Notes under the pieces: generated by a model
Database searches by the model: none
Seen by the model: only the letters and a program-made list of their open reading frames with translations
What the model was told of the DNA's origin: nothing
Assembly: GCA_958295825.1 (NCBI GenBank)
Contig: OY282375.1
Coordinates: 3,705,489 to 3,769,488 of the forward strand
Length of the DNA: 64,000 nucleotides
Source of the DNA: an uncultured Candidatus Entotheonella sp.
Lineage (GTDB): Bacteria; Tectomicrobia; Entotheonellia; Entotheonellales; Entotheonellaceae
Direction of reading: 5' to 3'
Translations under genes and position numbers: made by a program
Part shown: piece after piece, positions 62,001 to 64,000 of the stretch
Numbering within the stretch: position 1 is the first letter of the stretch
Layout: every line of letters starts with the position of its first letter

Positions 62001-63558
62001 GGAGACCCCCTACACGCTGACCGTCATCGATGAAGACGGCGACACCGCAGAACTGCGCTTCACCATCACGGTGAGGGACCCCGTCGCCGCGCTGCGCGCT
62101 CGTGGCCTCAAACTGGCCCTGGCCCATTTCGCTCGCGTGGTGGCGAGCGAGGCGGTGAACACCATTGGCGAACGCTTTGACCCGACCGCCTATACGTCGC
62201 AGGCCATCGTGGGCGGTTATACCCTGGACGGCGCGTCGACGAGCAATTGGCAGGTGCGCAACGCCGCCTACGTGACCCTTGACGAAGCGTTGCGAGACCT
62301 CGAACGCGTGCAGGAGGCTCAAGGGCGACCCTCGGGCCGTGAGTTGCTGTCGCAAAGCGCCTTCAACTTTCGCCTGAGCGGGGAAGGCGATGCCGGCAAC
62401 GGTCATCTCCCGGCCTCCCCGCCCGGCGCGTCCGCCTTGTCTGTCGCCTCTCAGGAGGACGGCCGGGCACCCTGGACGCCGTGGGTGTGGGGCCGCGGCG
62501 TGGTCAGCAACTTCTCCGGCACCAGGATTCCGAACGCCGACGTTCTGACCCTCTACCTGGGCGCCGACGTTCGTCCGCGTCCGTCGCTGATGTTGGGCGT
62601 GGCCTTCTCTCACAGCACGGGTGAGGTGGCCTACGACCTGGGCGTGAGCGACGACGTCTTGGGCCGCGGCCACGTAGACGCGGCCCTGACCAGCGTGCTG
62701 CCCTACGTTCACTGGGCGCCGCGCGCCGGACTGAGCGTGTGGGGCCTGTTGGGCGCGGGCACGGGTGAAGCGACGTTGTCGGATGAAAATGACGCCACCG
62801 CCACCAATATCGGCCTGCGTCTGGCGGCCTTGGGCGGTCGCCATGATCTGGCGGCCTGGCAGGCCGTCACCCTGGCGGTCAAGACCGACGCCTTTGCGGT
62901 GACGGTGACGTCGGATGCGGTGCCCGGTCTGGAGGCGGTCAGGGCGGCGGCGGAGCGGCTTCGGCTGCTGCTGGAGGGGCGCACTGCGGTGCTGTCGTCG
63001 GCCTCGAGTCTGGAGCTGAGCGTCGAGGTCGGCGCTCGCTGGGATGGCGGCGACGCCGGGCGCGGCTTGGGCATAGAGATGGGTGGCGGTTTCAGCTACC
63101 ATCACGCCGCCTTGGGGTTGCGCCTGGATGTCCGCGGTCGCTACCTGCTGGCGCACCAGCTGACAGGCTTCGAGGACTGGGGGGCGAGCGTGGCGCTGTC
63201 CCTGGACCCCGGCATTCCAGAGCGGGGCCTGTCGCTGACCCTGACGCCGGCGTGGGGCGTTGCGGCGAGCCAGATGCAGGGCTTGCTGAACCAGCCGGGG
63301 GTGACGCCGGTCATCAGCGCGGCGCCGGGCGGCGTGGACCTGGAGGTGGGCTACGGCCTGTCCGCGCTCGGGAATCGGGGCCTGGTCAAGTTCTACGGTG
63401 CCCTGTCGCAGAGCGGCGCAGACAGTCAGCGCTACCGTCTGGGCGGTCGTCTGACGCTGAACGAGCGGTTTGGCTTCAGCCTGGAAGTCGACCGCCAGCC
63501 GACCCTGGGGTCGGCGCCTGCCCACGGCGTCCAGGCCCGCTTCGAGATGGGCTACTGA
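35002..63558 (+). CDS. giant Calx-beta repeat surface protein with autotransporter-like C-terminus (9518 aa)
   Basis: One open frame of 28.6 kb, roughly 0.9-1 MDa. Residues 1-57 form a long signal peptide with an extended basic N-region and the core VLGVLVATLVLLSAL, as in many autotransporters. About 76 Calx-beta-like modules of 108-123 residues follow (residues 62-8934), most with (T/A)EGD near the start, TDYTAI in the middle and TITDDD at the end, the likely calcium-binding edges. A Gly/Asp/Pro/Ser hinge interrupts them at 7598-7630. Then come a putative Ig-like (He_PIG) domain (8935-9030; LPAGLTFAATTRVISGTP), a helical stalk (ALRARGLKLALAHFARVVA), and ~360 residues of alternating strands ending QARFEMGY, an aromatic end typical of outer-membrane barrels. 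It is expected to be displayed on the cell surface as a calcium-stiffened adhesin. Type V secretion is inferred. Confidence 0.9.
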   Translation: MVNQANAPARRHFAEYLTSLMVAERKNISVINRQWQVLGVLVATLVLLSALPAAVSGASDEAAPTVSLAVAAASISENGGTTTVTATLSQASSAATTVTVTAVDGSYTVGSDATITIAAGETANASDSVTITAVDDDVDNVTARTATVTGTAENSQGVGTVTGAPLTLTDDEITPAVTLALSPATIDEHDGTNPGSSTVTATLSGKSSAAVTLTVSATGATAAAGDFSLSSAKTLTIAAGATSSTGTVTVSAVDDTTNETDETVTVSATVSGASGVAAPASVTLTIEDDDAAPTVSLAVSAASISENGGTTTVTATLSQASSAATTVTVTAVAGSYTVGSDATITIAAGETANASDSVTITAVDDDVDNVTARTATVTGTAENSQGVGTVTGAPLTLTDDEATPTATLALSPATIAEHDGTNPGSSTVTATLSGKSSAAVTLTVSATGATAAAGDFSLSSAKTLTIAAGATSSTGTVTVAAVDDATNEAAETVMVSATVSGASGVAAPASVTLTIEDDDAAAGDDSDEAAPTVSLAVAAASISENGGTTTVTATLSQASSAATTVTVTAVAGSYTVGSDATITIAAGETANASDSVTITAVDDDVDNVTARTATVTGTAENSQGVGTVTGAPLTLTDDEITPTVTLALSPATIDEHDGTNPGSSTVTATLSGKSSAAVTLTVSATGATAAAGDFSLSSAKTLTIAAGATSSTGTVTVSAVDDATNETAETVTVSAAVSGASGVAAPASVTLTIEDDDAAPTVSLALAAASISENGGTTTVTATLSQASSAATTVTVAAVDGSYTVGSDATITIAAGETANAADSVTITAVDDDVDNVTARTATVTGTAQNSQGVGTVTGAALTLTDDEATPTATLALSLATIDEHDGTNPGSSTVTATLSGKSSETVTLTVSATGATAAAGDFSLSSAKTLTIAAGATSSTGTVTVSAVDDATNETAETVTVSAAVSGASGVAAPASVTLTIEDDDAAAGDDSDEAAPTVSLALAAASISENGGTTTVTATLSQASSAATTVTVTAVDGSYTVGSDATITIAAGETANASDSVTITAVDDDVDNVTARTATVTGTAQNSQGVGTVTGAPLTLTDDEITPAVTLALSPATIDEHDGTNPGSSTVTATLSGKSSETVTLTVSATGATAAAGDFSLSSAKTLTIAAGATSSTGTVTVTAVDDTTDEAAETVTVSATVSGASGVAAPASVTLTIEDDDAAAVSGDSDDAAPTVSLAVAAASISENGGTTTVTATLSQASSAATTVTVTAVAGSYTVGSDATITIAAGETANASDTVTITAVNDDIDNVGNRAVTVTGTAENSQGVGTVTGATLTLTDDEITPTVTLALSPATIDEHDGTNPGSSTVTATLSGKSSATVTLTVAATGATAAAGDFTLSSAKTLTIAAGATSSTGTVTVTAVDDTTDEADETVTVSAAVSGASGVAAPASVTLTIEDDDAEPTVSLALAAASISENGGTTTVTATLSQASSAATTVTVTAVDGSYTVGSDATITIAAGETANATDSVTITAVDDDIDNVTARTATVTGTATNSQGVGTVTGALLTLTDDEITPTVTLALSPTTIAESGTGNATTVTATLSGKSSEMVTLTVATTGVTAAAGDFSLSSAKTLTIAAKATSSTGTVTVTAVDDTTDEAAETVTVAATVAGASGVAKPTSVTLTIADNDPEPSLSINSPSVTEGDSGSKNLTFTVTLSAASGKQVTVDYSDTGVGTAAPGTDYTAITDGTLTFAPGTTSQTFNVSVTGDTDGEPNETVEVTLSNATNATIGTATGTGTITDDDAPHTLSVDSPSVEERNSGSRMLTFTLKLSRAHAQTMRAYIRDAGTGTATPGTDYTSFAPQWVSIASGETAKTFSVSVTGDTVKEPDETVVLEIVTVWPYIATLSNSTRFGTGTITDDDTTPGLSISSPRVAEGNSGSATLTYAVTLSAAATEQVTVSYADAGTGTATSGTDYTAITGGTLTFAAGTTSQTFNVSVTGDTIVEPHETIAVRLSNASGATILTATGTGTIANDDGTSSISISSPTVVEGTGGPSSRLRFIVTLNRARSQSARVTWWDAATGTATRDVDYGNINAQPAFAWLDFAPGEVSKTFEVPVGTDSRDEPNETVVVAASESRTGQPRVTGTGTITDDDPTPTLSIDSPSVNEGDSSTRMLNWTVSLSAASGREVTVAYASGTGGTATAGTDHTALVGGTLTFAPGDTTKTFGVSVTGDTDAEPNETVVATLSSATNATLSTATGTGTIVNDDGVTVSINSPSVTEGDSGSKNLTFTATLSTASTGQVTVDYADAGTGTAASGTDYTAITGGTLTFAAGTTSQTFDVSVTGDTVDEGNETILVTLSNASGATISTATGTGTVTDNDGEPTLSIDSPSVTEGDSGSKNLTFTVTLSPASGQRVTVNYADTETGTALAGVDYTTVTSGSLTFEAGTTTRTFAVSVVGDTHPEADETILVSLSSPTNAAVSSTAGTGTGTITDDETLPTLSINSPSINEGNSGSATLTYTVTLSPASGRAVTVSYADAGTGTATSGTDYTAITGGSLTFAAGTTSQTFDVSVTGDTTNEPDETVVVTLSNASGATIATGTGTGTIANDDGHMLSIDSPSITEGDSGSKNLTFTVTLSPAKSQQVTVAYADAGTGTATSGTDYTAITAGTLTFAANETSKTITVSVTGDGSDEPDETILVTLSNALGATIGTATGTGTITDNDGVPTLSIGSPSVAEGNSGSATLTFKVTLSPASGKQVTVNYADAGTGTATSGTDYTAISGGTLTFTAGTTSQTFDVSVTGDTGDEANETILVSLSSPTNAAVSSTGGTGTGTIIDDDGTPSFSISSPSVTEGNSGSATLTYAVTLFPASAEQLSVRFSDAGTGTATAGTDYTAFRLQWLRFAAGETRKTVSVAVTGDTVKEPNETVVAELFLAPEVTGATLGTRYGTGTITDDDTTPGLSISSPQVTEGNSGSATLTYTVTLTAAASRQVTVSYADAGTGTATSGTDYTAITAGTLTFAAGTTSQTFDVSVTGDTDVEPHETVVARLSNASGATILTATGTGTIANDDGTSSLSISSPTVTEPTVSGTTTTLRFTVTLGAARSQSAQVYWWDTGTGTATAGSDYVRTGVTAPGQRSLTFGAGEVNKTVDISVRGDLIDEPDETIVLAVSEAANGQPRVTGTGTIKDSDDPPTVSIDSPRVTEGDSGSVTLTYTVRLSGASSRQVTVDYADAGTGTATSGTDYTAITGGTFTFAAGTLNASATFDVSVTGDTTDEPHETILVALSNPTNATVSTTAGTGTGTITDDDPPSISIDSPSVAEGGAGSAVTLKFTVSLSSASEEQVTVSLADVRSGTATRGTDYNEWGPIGVTFPPGVTTWTLSVTVNGDNVDEADETILARLSSPGNATIAVADGTGTITDDDPSPTVSINTPNVTEGDSGSTTMTYTVTLDPASGQQVTVDYEDAGTGTATSGTDYGAISKGTLTFAVGETSKTFNVSVTGDTLDEVHETVLVTLSNPTNATVSSTAGTGTGTITDDDGVPTLSISSPSVTEGDSGSVNLTYTVTLDAASGKQVTVAYADAGTGTATSGTDYTAITGGTLTFAAGTTSQTFNVSVTGDVLDESNETILVSLSAPTNAVVSTTAGTGTGTITDDDGAPTSITLTVDDNSVGEGDGATTITVTATVDGTTRFAAAKTVQVSVAGSGTATAVDFAAVSAFDIEIAAGEASESETFTLTPTDDSVDETNETVTVSGTSSGLTVNSATISLTDDDAAPTSITLTVNDDAVSEDDGATTITVTATVDGATRFAAATTVSVSVAGSGTATAVDFAAVSDFSISIAAEAESGSETFTLTPTDDTADETDETITVSGTSGSLTVNSDTITLTDDDDAPTLSISSPSVTEGDSGSVNLTYTVTLDAASGKQVTVAYADAGTGTATSGTDYTAISGGTLTFAAGTTSQTFDVSVTGDVLDESNETILVSLSAPTNAVVSTTAGTGTGTITDDDGAPTSITLTVDDNSVGEGDGATTITVTATVDGATRFPEAKTVQVSVAGSGTATAVDFAAVAAFDITIAAGAESKTETFTLTPTNDSVDETDETVTVSGTSSGLTVNSATITLTDDDDAPTSITLTVNDNSVGEDDGATTITVTATVDGATRFAEAKTVQVSVAGSGTATAVDFAAVAAFDITIAAGEASKTGTFTLTPTDDAVDETDETVTVSGTSSGLMVKSATISLTDDDDAPTSITLTVNDDAVSEDDGATTITVTATVDGTTRFAEDKTVSVSVAGSGTATAVDFAAVAAFDIEIDAGAENGSETFTLTPTDDTVDETNETITVRGTSGSLTVNSDTITLTDDDDAPTSITLTVNDNSVGEGDGATTITVTATVDGATRFAEVTTVSVSVAGSGTATAVDFAAVSDFSISIAAEAASGNETFTLTPTDDTADETDETITVSGTSGSLTVNSDTITLTDDDDAPTLSISSPSVTEGDSGSVNLTYTVTLDAASGKQVTVAYADAGTGTATSGTDYTAITGGTLTFAAGTTSQTFNVSVTGDVLDESNETILVSLSAPTNAVVSTTAGTGTGTITDDDAAPTSITLTVDDNSVGEGDGATTITVTATVDGTTRFATAKTVQVSVAGSGTATAVDFAAVSDFNIEIAAGAASKTGTFTLTPTDDAVDETNETVTVSGTSSGLMVKSATITLTDDDDAPTSITLTVNDNSVGEDDGATTITVTATVDGATRFAEAKTVEVSVAGSGTATAVDFAAVAAFDISIDAGEASKTGTFTLTPTDDTVDETNETVTVSGTSSGLTVNSATITLTDDDDAPTSITLTVNDNSVGEGDGATTITVTATVDGATRFAEATTVSVSVAGSGTATAVDFAAVSDFNISIAAGAASGNETFTLTPTDDTADETDETITVSGTSGSLTVNSATISLTDDDGAPTLSINSPSVTEGDSGSKNLRFTVTLSPASGQQVTVQYADAGTGTATSGTDYTAITGGTLTFAVGTTSQTFDVSVTGDVLDESNETILVSLSAPTNAAISATAGTGTGTITDDDGAPTSITLTVDDNSVGEGDGATTIRVTATVDGTTRFATAKTVQVSVAGSGTATAVDFAAVADFNIEIAAGEASKTGTFTLTPTDDAVDETDETVTVSGTSSGLTVNSATISLTDDDDAPTSITLTVNDDAVSEDDGATTITVTATVDGTTRFATATTVSVSVAGSGTATAVDFAAVEAFDIEIDAGAENGSETFTLTPTDDSVDETNETITVRGTSGSLTVNSDTITLADDDDAPTSITLTVDDNSVGEGDGDTTIRVTATVDGTTRFAAATTVSVSVAGSGTATAVDFAAVSDFSISIAAEAASGSETFTLTPTDDTADETDETITVSGTSGSLTVNSDTITLTDDDDAPTLSISSPSVTEGDSGSVNLTYTVTLDAASGKQVTVAYADAGTGTATSGTDYTAITGGTLTFAVGTTSQTFDVSVTGDVLDESNETILVSLSAPTNAVVSTTAGAGTGTITDDDAAPTSITLTVDDNSVGEGDGATTITVTATVDGTTRFAAATTVQVSVAGSGTATAVDFAAVADFNISIAAGEASKTGTFTLTPTNDSVDETDETVTVSGTSSGLMVKSATISLTDDDAAPTSITLTVNDDAVSEDDGATTIMVTATVDGTTRFAEGKTVGVSVAGSGTATAVDFAAVADFNIEIAAGEASKTGTFTLTPTDDAVDETDETITVSGTSGSLTVNSDTITLTDDDDAPTSITLTVDDDGVGEGDGATTITVTATVDGTTRFAAATTVSVSVAGSGTATAVDFAAVSDFSISIDAEAASGSETFTLTPTDDAVDETDETITVSGTSGSLTVNPDTISLTDDDGTPTSITLTVDDNSVGEGDGATTITVTATVNGTTRFVEAKTVRVSVTGSGTATAVDFAAVSDFNISIAAGAESESETFTLTPTDDAVDETNETVTVSGTSSGLMVNSATITLADDDDAPTSITLTVDDNSVGEGDGATTITVTATVDGTTRFAAATTVSVSVAGSGTATAVDFAAVEAFDITIAAGTESDTETFTLTPTDDAVDETNETVTVSGTSGSLTVNSATITLADDDAAPTSITLTVDDNSVGEGDGATTITVTATVDGATRFAAATTVSVSVAGSGTATAVDFAAVSDFSISIAAGAESDTETFTLTPTDDTADETDETITVSGTSGSLTVNSATITLTDDDDAPTLSISSPSVTEGDSGSVNLTYTVTLDTASGKQVTVAYADAGTGTATSGTDYTAITGGTLTFAAGTTSQTFDVSVTGDVLDESNETILVSLSAPTNAVVSTTAGTGTGTITDDDAAPTSITLTVDDNSVGEDDGATTITVTATVDGTTRFAEDKTVSVSVAGSDTATAVDFAAVADFNIEVAAGEASKTETFTLTPTNDTVDETDETITVSGTSSGLTVNSATISLTDDDAAPTSITLTVNDNSVGEADGATTITVTATVDGATRFAEAKTVEVSVAGSGTATAVDFAAVSAFDISIDAGEASKTGTFTLTPTDDTVDETNETVTVSGTSGSLTVNSATITLTDDDDAPTSITLTVDDNSVGEGDGATTITVTATVDGATRFAAATTVSVSVAGSGTATAVDFAAVSAFDISIAAEAASGSETFTLTPTDDTADETDETITVSGTSGSLTVNSDTITLTDDDDAPTLSISSPSVTEGDSGSVNLTYTVTLDAASGKQVTVAYADAGTGTATSGTDYTAITGGTLTFAVGTTSQTFDVSVTGDVLDESNETILVALSAPTNAVVSTTAGTGTGTITDDDAAPTSITLTVDDNSVGEGDGATTITVTATVDGTTRFATAKTVQVSVAGSGTATAVDFASVADFNIEIAAGAASKTGTFTLTPTNDSVDETDETVTVSGTSSGLTVNSATISLTDDDAAPTSITLTVDDNSVGEDDGATTITVTATVDGATRFAEAKTVEVSVAGSGTATAVDFAAVSAFDISIDAGEASKTGTFTLTPTDDAVDETDETVTVSGTSSGLTVNSATITLTDDDDAPTSITLTVNDNSVGEGDGATTITVTATVDGATRFAEVTTVSVSVAGSGTATAVDFAAVSDFSIEIAAGEASGSETFTLTPTDDAVDETDETITVSGTSGSLTVNSATITLTDDDGTPTSITLTVDDNSVGEGDGATTITVTATVNGTTRFVEAKTVRVSVAGSGTATAVDFAAVADFNIEIAAGAASKTGTFTLTPTNDLVDETDETVTVRGTSSGLTVNSATITLTDDDAAPTSITLTVNDNSVGEGDGATTITVTATVDGTTRFVEAKTVRVSVAGSGTATAVDFAAVSAFDISIAAGAASKTGTFTLTPTDDAVDETDETVTVRGTSSGLTVNSATITLTDDDAAPTSITLTVDDNSVGEGDGATTITVTATVDGATRFAAATTVSVSVAGSGTATAVDFAAVSAFNISIAAEAASKTGTFTLTPTDDVVDETDETITVSGTSGSLTVNSATISLTDNDAAPISITLTVNDNSVGEGDGATTITVTATVDGTTRFVEAKTVQVSVAGSGTAGAVGFAEVTAFDIEIAAGAASGAGAFTLTPMDDTVDETDETITVSGTSGSLTVNSATISLVDDDGPSDDGGPPNDGGPSDDGGPSDDGGPPDDGGVLSLSIDSPSVTEGDSGSKDLTFTVTLSAASGRQVTVDYADAGTGTATSGTDYTAISGGTLTFAAGTTSQTIVVSVIGDTLDEVDETVVVTLSSPVNATLGTAASGTGTITDDDAAPVLSIDSPGVAEGDDGSKALTFTVTLSAASGRQVTVAYADAGTGTATSGTDYTAISGGTLTFAAGTTSQTIVVSVIGDTLDEADETVVVTLSSPVNATLGTAASGTGTITDDDAAPVLSIDSPGVAEGDDGSKALTFTVTLSAASGKQVTVAYADAGTGTATSGTDYTAISGGTLTFAAGTTSQTIVVSVIGDTLDEVDETVVVTLSSPVNATLGTAASGTGTITDDDAAGTIVNDDGVLVSIDSPSAVEGGSDSATLTYTVTLNTASTEQVTVAYADAGTGTATSGTDYTAISGGTLTFAAGTTSQTIDVSVTGDTLDEADETVVVTLSSPVNAALGTAASGTGTITDDDAAPVLSIDSPDVAEGDDGSKALTFTVTLSAASGKPITVAYADAGTGTATSGTDYTAISGGTLTFAAGTTSQTIDASVIGDTLDEVDETVVVTLSNPVNATLGTAASGTGTITDDDAASVLSIDSPDVAEGDDGSKALTFTVTLSAVSGKPVTVAYADAETGTAAAGTDYEAIASGTLTFLPGETSQTIDVSVTGDTLDEADETVVVTLSSPVNATLGTAASGTGTITDDDATPVLSIDSPDVAEGDDGSKALTFTVTLSAASGKPVTVAYADAETGTATAGTDYEAITSGTLTFLPGETSQTIDVSVTGDTLDEADETVVVTLSSPVNATLGTAASGTGTITDDDATPVLSIDSPDVVEGDDGSKALTFTVTLSAVSGKPVTVAYADAETGTAAAGTDYEAITSGTLTFLPGETSQTIDVSVTGDTLDEADETVVVTLSNPVNATLATEGDGKVVSTLTGLGTITDDDAAPVLSIDSPDVVEGDDGSKALTFTVTLSAVSGKPVTVAYADAETGTATAGTDYEAIASGTLTFLPGETSQTIDVSVTGDTLDEADETVVVTLSNPVNATLATEGDGKVVSTLTGLGTITDDDAAPVLSIDSPDVVEGDDGSKALTFTVTLSAVSGKPVTVAYADAETGTATAGTDYEAIASGTLTFLPGETSQTIDVSVTGDTLDEADETVVVTLSNPVNATLATEGDGKVVSTLTGLGTITDDDAAPVLSIDSPDVVEGDDGSKALTFTVTLSAVSGKPVTVAYADAETGTATAGTDYEAIASGTLTFLPGETSQTIDVSVTGDTLDEADETVVVTLSNPVNATLATEGDGKVVSTLTGLGTITDDDTLLTFGDATVANQIWIKNTERAPVTLPAASGGDGELRYELAPDLPAGLTFAATTRVISGTPVVALAETPYTLTVIDEDGDTAELRFTITVRDPVAALRARGLKLALAHFARVVASEAVNTIGERFDPTAYTSQAIVGGYTLDGASTSNWQVRNAAYVTLDEALRDLERVQEAQGRPSGRELLSQSAFNFRLSGEGDAGNGHLPASPPGASALSVASQEDGRAPWTPWVWGRGVVSNFSGTRIPNADVLTLYLGADVRPRPSLMLGVAFSHSTGEVAYDLGVSDDVLGRGHVDAALTSVLPYVHWAPRAGLSVWGLLGAGTGEATLSDENDATATNIGLRLAALGGRHDLAAWQAVTLAVKTDAFAVTVTSDAVPGLEAVRAAAERLRLLLEGRTAVLSSASSLELSVEVGARWDGGDAGRGLGIEMGGGFSYHHAALGLRLDVRGRYLLAHQLTGFEDWGASVALSLDPGIPERGLSLTLTPAWGVAASQMQGLLNQPGVTPVISAAPGGVDLEVGYGLSALGNRGLVKFYGALSQSGADSQRYRLGGRLTLNERFGFSLEVDRQPTLGSAPAHGVQARFEMGY
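35191..40078 (+). repeat. zone A: seven alternating two-module Calx-beta repeats
   Basis: Module A1 begins PTVSLA(V/L)AAASISENGG; module A2 begins VTLALSPATIDEHDGTNPG. The pair recurs at 35191, 35878, 36592, 37279, 37993, 38710 and 39397, so the spacing is 687 or 714-717 bases. The 27-30-base difference is an optional linker (GDDSDEA type). The last A2 copy is the most diverged (TTIAESGTGNATT). Confidence 0.9.
40079..45968 (+). repeat. zone B: seventeen diverged Calx-beta modules
   Basis: Each module starts LSI(N/D/S)SPSVTEG(D/N)SGS or a variant and ends GTGTI(T/A)(D/N)DD. Modules differ much more than in the other zones. Two (about 41120-41470 and 44218-44575) are of a separate subtype with RSQSA(R/Q)V.WWD cores, and two (about 40430 and 43540) have bulky FAPQWVS/FRLQWLR inserts. 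This looks like the oldest part of the repeat domain. Confidence 0.85.
45969..57795 (+). repeat. zone C: 34 modules, 28 of TSITLTV type and 6 of TLSISSPS type
   Basis: TSITLTV modules (about 115-117 residues: SVGEGDGATTITVTATVDG, then TATAVDFAAV, DETDETVTVSGTS) come in runs of 2, 4, 3, 3, 6, 3 and 7. Each run but the last is followed by one TLSISSPSVTEGDSG module (near 46672, 48412, 49801, 51196, 53632 and 55024). The interrupting modules are nearly identical to each other, indicating amplification of multi-module blocks. Confidence 0.85.
57796..57890 (+). repeat. 18-bp repeats encoding an Asp/Gly/Pro/Ser hinge
   Basis: Five to six copies of ggatgacggtgggccctc-like units encode DDGGP(S/P) in series. 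The only low-complexity linker inside the giant protein; it separates zones C and D. Confidence 0.9.
57893..61803 (+). repeat. zone D: eleven Calx-beta modules, last four as 369-bp units
   Basis: Modules start (V)LSIDSP(S/G/D)V(T/A/V)EGD(S/D)GSK and carry NATLGTAASGTGTITDDD. From 60351 the unit gains the insertion LATEGDGKVVSTLTGLG. The shared gtggttgagg/gtagttgagg recurs at 60361, 60730, 61099 and 61468, exactly 369 bases apart, with almost no differences. Confidence 0.9.
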
Positions 63559-63608
63559 GTCAGTTCGACCCTTGCCTCTGCCGTGAGGGAGATACGGGAG
63601 ACAAAGCC

Positions 63609-63857
63609 ATGCCGACCCTGCACTGGCTGACACGCGACGCCGACATCCATGCCGCCTCCCGTGTCCCCTATCGTCTGCTGGAAGAAGCGTCTGAGCTTTC
63701 CGCCGCTGAGCCGGACGCCGGCAACCTGCTCATCCAGGGCGACAACCTGGAAGCATTGAAGGCGCTGCTGCCGTTTAGGGTATACCGGATCCCCATTGAC
63801 AGGCGAATCCCGCTGAACAGCCGAGTTCATTTTCCGCCACATGCCAGCGAGCAGTAG
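63609..63857 (+). pseudogene. truncated type III-type DNA methyltransferase (N-terminus only)
   Basis: 82 codons. Residues 1-56 (MPTLHWLTRDADIHAASRVP, RLLEEASELSAAEPDAGN, LLIQGDNLEALKALLPF) are the N-terminus of Mod methyltransferases, stopping just before the expected DPPY region. The remaining residues (RVYRIPIDRRIPLNSRVHF) are unrelated. GGGAGACAAAGCC lies before the ATG. The break at about 63776 looks like an insertion or deletion junction. It starts 50 bases after the giant gene. Confidence 0.75.
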
Positions 63858-64000
63858 TCGTTCTCACCGCACGAATGAATGGCATTCACGACTTGAGATT
63901 ATTGGTGCCTGATCTGATGCATAACCTGGATTTCCTTGGAGCGCGGTCAGACCGTCCTCATCGGAGCGTCGTAACGTGGCTGCTAAAAAGGCCACGAGGA
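63776..64000. other. sequence following the methyltransferase break; no gene recognised
   Basis: It begins agggtataccggatccccat and shows no ORF of note apart from the tail of the truncated frame. It could be the end of a mobile element continuing past the window, but no transposase or paired inverted repeat is in view. Confidence 0.35.

Noticed and set aside
57748..63633. 1961-codon open frame on the minus strand, and similar long antisense frames at 35010-40172 and 35134-40509
   Set aside because: They are shadows of the repetitive GC-rich giant gene: Arg/His-rich or Val/Ser-rich repeats without domains, start signals or independent conservation.
1..64000. tRNA, rRNA, CRISPR arrays, replication origin
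   Set aside because: Looked for cloverleaf ends, rRNA-like conserved stretches, regular spacer arrays and DnaA-box clusters by eye; found none that could be defended.

Overview
The window comes from a GC-rich, Gram-negative bacterium. It carries genes for LPS inner-core precursors (heptose and Kdo), a peptidoglycan-recycling/remodelling enzyme and a giant surface protein ending in an outer-membrane barrel-like domain. Coproheme decarboxylase (HemQ) and LL-diaminopimelate aminotransferase (DapL) beside LPS genes are not what a typical enteric or pseudomonad has. They would fit a deep-branching proteobacterial or other diderm lineage, but I cannot name it. I saw no tRNA, rRNA or CRISPR array.

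Layout. 1-4320: end of a PBP4-type D-Ala-D-Ala carboxypeptidase, a sigma-70 factor, two short-chain dehydrogenases and a quinone-oxidoreductase-like enzyme. 4480-13690: a defence island. A DUF2283 pair leads into a restriction endonuclease/helicase, then a DUF6978-like/DUF1828 pair, an MntA/HepT-type toxin-antitoxin pair and a type III-like DNA methyltransferase, nearly all overlapping or abutting. The island ends in the debris of a PIN toxin locus and a stray copy of the methyltransferase 3' end. 13691-16457: pepP-like peptidase and LLM flavin oxidoreductase (minus strand). 16577-22113: small membrane-anchored coiled-coil proteins and two duplicated cassettes, each a secreted ankyrin-repeat protein plus a membrane coiled-coil protein. 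An AT-rich island precedes them and a structured inverted-repeat element follows. 22114-22745: a broken gene and a small secreted ORF. 22742-28483: a tight operon hemQ, DHDPS-like, gmhA, hldE, kdsA, kdsD. 28805-32337: metallo-beta-lactamase-fold protein, VOC protein, dapL and a YjjX-like NTPase. 32433-34640: a mobile scar holding a hicA::hicB fusion remnant, two IS5-family elements and a tnpB remnant.

35002-63558 is one uninterrupted 9518-residue ORF: a long signal peptide, about 76 Calx-beta-like modules in four zones, an Asp/Gly/Pro hinge, a putative Ig-like domain, a helical stalk and a C-terminal domain that looks like an outer-membrane barrel. The window closes with the first ~55 codons of another type III-type methyltransferase, cut off by unrelated sequence.

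The most unusual items are the giant Calx-beta autotransporter-like protein, the nested defence operon whose methyltransferase carries two in-frame repeat insertions and a mosaic centre, the duplicated ankyrin/coiled-coil cassettes, and several precise gene scars (PIN, HicA-HicB, a TGA at a probable Trp codon).
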